From the NCBI GenBank assembly GCA_947500505.1, contig CANMSL010000023.1, positions 1 to 32,626 of the forward strand: a stretch of DNA of 32,626 nucleotides. The letters are read 5' to 3'. The first letter of the stretch is position 1; each line of letters begins with the position of its first letter. Shown in pieces: positions 32,626 through 32,626 of this stretch. Position numbers and translations under genes: made by a program. This DNA comes from an uncultured Aquimarina sp. (GTDB taxonomy: Bacteria > Bacteroidota > Bacteroidia > Flavobacteriales > Flavobacteriaceae). The notes under the pieces were generated by a model. The model saw nothing but the letters and a program-made list of their open reading frames with translations. It searched no databases and was not told where the DNA came from.

Positions 32626-32626
32626 T

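Noticed and set aside
28051..32626. A CRISPR array or insertion sequence as the explanation for the direct repeats
   Set aside because: The repeats are about 280 bp, protein-coding and far apart, with no short spacers, no transposase and no terminal inverted repeats.
1..32626. tRNA, rRNA or riboswitch genes
   Set aside because: I found no cloverleaf-like segments, rRNA motifs or known riboswitch cores by eye; a covariance-model search (tRNAscan-SE, Infernal) would be needed to exclude them.

Overview
The window looks like chromosomal DNA of a marine-type flavobacterium (Bacteroidota, Flavobacteriaceae). The reasons are its AT-rich composition, Bacteroidota -7 promoter elements of the TAnnTTTG type in front of kdsA and bipA, signal peptides ending in FAQ or SAQ, a TPR protein paired with an outer-membrane barrel beside ftsE, and several families typical of this group (creD with a winged-helix regulator, DUF1361, DUF1206). 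The genus cannot be fixed from sequence alone.

Layout. (1) 1-6212, minus strand: a small secreted protein, a secreted M23 peptidase, a plug-less TonB-receptor-like beta-barrel and a large secreted TPR protein. (2) 6619-18842: ftsE, then a surface-polysaccharide locus with genes on both strands. It holds a methyltransferase, a GT-C-like membrane protein, a 2-oxoglutarate/Fe(II) oxygenase, two GT2 and two GT4-type glycosyltransferases, a Wzx flippase, FdtA/FdtB-type genes for a 3-amino-3,6-dideoxyhexose, and a FemAB/GNAT-like protein. (3) 19018-22325: housekeeping genes bipA/typA, kdsA and a DUF1801 protein. (4) 22371-26501: a compact envelope-linked locus of a membrane protein, a winged-helix regulator, a COQ4-like protein, two membrane proteins and CreD. 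A 31-nt promoter/operator block, 30/31 identical in its two copies and centred on a 17-bp palindrome, stands before each of the two transcription units. This looks like a self-contained regulon. (5) 26609-28013: a DUF192 lipoprotein and a DUF1206 membrane protein.

(6) 28051-32626, minus strand, is the most striking part. It is a stack of repeated toxin-tip and immunity cassettes. Reading along the minus strand from the right edge: the 3' part of a larger protein whose start lies outside the window and which carries an M15-peptidase-like C-terminal domain; a lipoprotein; a second copy of the same linker plus a diverged M15-like domain; a second, paralogous lipoprotein overlapping its toxin gene at TAATG; and a third linker copy that has lost its toxin domain. 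Each downstream linker copy begins directly at the stop codon of the preceding lipoprotein gene. Small indels split two linkers and a TGA ends the third. This is the layout expected of a polymorphic peptidoglycan-hydrolase effector with displaced or orphan tips and periplasmic immunity lipoproteins. The secretion route (T6SS or other) cannot be read from this window.
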